A program made the translations under genes and the position numbers. From Fervidobacterium sp. UBA5837 (GTDB lineage: Bacteria; Thermotogota; Thermotogae; Thermotogales; Fervidobacteriaceae), in the NCBI GenBank assembly GCA_002432805.1, contig DJGV01000008.1, positions 1 to 64,000 on the forward strand: a stretch of 64,000 nucleotides of DNA. The letters are read 5' to 3'. Below are positions 63,150 through 64,000 of this stretch, one piece after another. How positions within the stretch are numbered: position 1 is the stretch's first letter; each line of letters starts with the position of its first letter. A model generated the notes under the pieces. That model did not search any database. It was not told the origin of the DNA and saw only the letters and a list, made by a program, of their open reading frames with translations.

Positions 63150-64000
63150 TTAACCTATAACGGCTTTTTCCCATTTCTTGAGTATCTCATCTAATCTGCT
63201 GTTGATATTTGGATCAACTTTGAGCACCTTTTTGAATTTTGGAACGTATTTTTGAAATACTTCCGGTAATTCTGCATTTGTAACTGGCATCATCCACTGA
63301 TTCAATGGAACTTCTTTTTGAAATTCATTTGTCAACATGTACTCTATGAATGCCCTTGCCAACGCTTTGTTCTTTGCACCTTTTACAATGGCGGCATATT
63401 CTTCGAGTAAGTATGCGCCTTCTTCAAATATGATCGGCATATATTTTATCGCCCCATATTCGTACATACTGTAGGCTCCATCGGTTGCATAACTCACAAT
63501 CATATCAGCCTCACCTGTTTCAATCATCTTGAATGCTGCGCTCCACCCACTTGTAAATGTTAGTACATTATTCTTTAGCTTACTCCAATACTGAATTGCT
63601 CCATCCTCGCCCATAGCTGCTATGGTCCACATGAGAAAAGTGAGCCCTGTGCTCGATGTTCTTGGGTCTATCAGTACTATCTTACCTTTGTATTCTGGAC
63701 TTAGCAGGTCTTTGAACGTTTTGGGAGGATTCTTAATCTTTTCAACGTTGTATATCATTGCAAGTGCTCCATAATCGTAGACTGTGCCGTAATCGTTGAC
63801 AAGGCTCTTATAGACAATATTCTTAGAATTGACAGGTCTATACTTTTCCAAAACGCCCTCACTTATTGCCATCTGAAGCTGTTCAGCACTGAGCCCTACG
63901 ATCAGATCAGCCTTTGGGGATTTCTTTTCGGCAACAACGCGAGCTAATGCATCGCCCATAGAGCCGATACTTATGAGCTTGACTTTGCAGTTGTACGTCT
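63150..64000 (-). CDS. Thiamine-type ABC solute-binding protein (ThiB-like), partial at right edge
   Basis: The frame stays open to the right edge, so the N-terminus and signal peptide are missing; 283 residues are visible. Segments ADLIVGLS, IDPRTSSTGLTFLMWTIAAMG, SGWSAAFKMIETGEADMIVSYAT and NQWMMPVTNAELPEVF match the ThiB/TbpA pattern in order. An iron or other family 1 binding protein is the alternative. An internal ATG at 63959 is not the start. The frame ends 97 bases before the ACG-start gene. Any TPP riboswitch would lie outside the window. Confidence 0.82.
   Translation of the reverse strand, partial: TYNCKVKLISIGSMGDALARVVAEKKSPKADLIVGLSAEQLQMAISEGVLEKYRPVNSKNIVYKSLVNDYGTVYDYGALAMIYNVEKIKNPPKTFKDLLSPEYKGKIVLIDPRTSSTGLTFLMWTIAAMGEDGAIQYWSKLKNNVLTFTSGWSAAFKMIETGEADMIVSYATDGAYSMYEYGAIKYMPIIFEEGAYLLEEYAAIVKGAKNKALARAFIEYMLTNEFQKEVPLNQWMMPVTNAELPEVFQKYVPKFKKVLKVDPNINSRLDEILKKWEKAVIG

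Noticed and set aside
63150..64000. Reading the right-edge binding protein as the missing PotD
   Set aside because: Ordered motifs (IDPRTSSTGL, SGWSAAFKMIETGEAD, NQWMMPVTN) match the thiamine-binding pattern, not PotD, and it is 54 kb from potABC.
1..64000. CRISPR arrays, insertion sequences, prophage or integron features
   Set aside because: No regularly spaced repeats, transposase, integrase or phage structural genes were found on either strand.

Overview
The window looks like the chromosome of a thermophilic member of the Thermotogota, most probably a Fervidobacterium-type organism. The pointers are AT-rich DNA with GC-rich tRNA stems, very strong GGAGGTGAT-like ribosome binding sites, frequent TTG and GTG starts, tightly overlapping operons, and the family mix: Rnf complex, CheC/CheD/FlhF/FlhG flagellar cluster, RNase-PH type PNPase, RicT, and potABC next to purine nucleoside phosphorylase. 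The genus is an inference from gene content. I see no insertion sequence, prophage, CRISPR array, rRNA or origin.

Layout. 1-2177 (-): most of a secreted PHP-domain metallohydrolase, cut by the left edge. 2377-2553: tRNA-Met(CAU) and tRNA-Thr(CGU) behind a consensus promoter and before a terminator. 2833-6628 (+): obg, nadD, dus, a histidine phosphatase and a small membrane protein. 6716-9451 (+): polyamine importer potABC with no potD beside it. 9513-12695 (+): purine nucleoside phosphorylase and a chemoreceptor. 12893-14230: mnmE. 14544-23206 (+): flagellar/chemotaxis operon flhA-flhF-flhG-two PilZ proteins-cheC-cheD-fliA-three unrecognised proteins. 23401-27584 (+): rnfCDGEA, with no rnfB. 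27776-32523 (+): pnp, an M16 protease, and hslU without hslV. 32658-36143 (+): two sugar-type ABC permeases, both with large insertions. 36409-39271 (+): an MFS-like transporter, ribF, nth.

51308 down to 39283 (-): twelve contiguous genes, holB-ricT-DUF2905-tsaE-lon-engB-argS-histidine kinase-HDOD-rbfA-flaG-fliD. This run mixes replication, ribosome and tRNA biogenesis, proteolysis, signalling and the flagellar filament cap. The best terminator for it lies inside the coding sequence of the convergent gene nth. 51483-55429 (+): a polyprenyl diphosphate synthase, a GlgX-type debranching enzyme and a membrane protein. 55434-56544 (-): RidA and an ECF-type ATPase. 56731-57606 (+): a YitT-family protein. 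57727-59715 (-): a dCache chemoreceptor. 60203-62175 (+): thiolase plus short-chain reductase, possibly preceded by a 20-residue leader peptide. 62339-64000 (-): two ABC solute-binding proteins, the last cut by the right edge.

The main themes are motility control (c-di-GMP brake, CheC/CheD adaptation, sigma-28, FlhF/FlhG, FliD, FlaG and two receptors), ferredoxin-linked membrane energetics (Rnf), sugar and polyamine uptake, and translation-factor GTPases (Obg, MnmE, EngB). The observations most worth following are the permease pair with insertions at the same structural point, the minus-strand terminator embedded in nth, a possible C-rich small RNA antisense to the flhA leader, a solute-binding protein whose signal peptide only makes sense with an ACG start, and several multi-subunit systems lacking a partner gene (RnfB, PotD, HslV, EcfT). 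No single region can be declared a new system from sequence alone.
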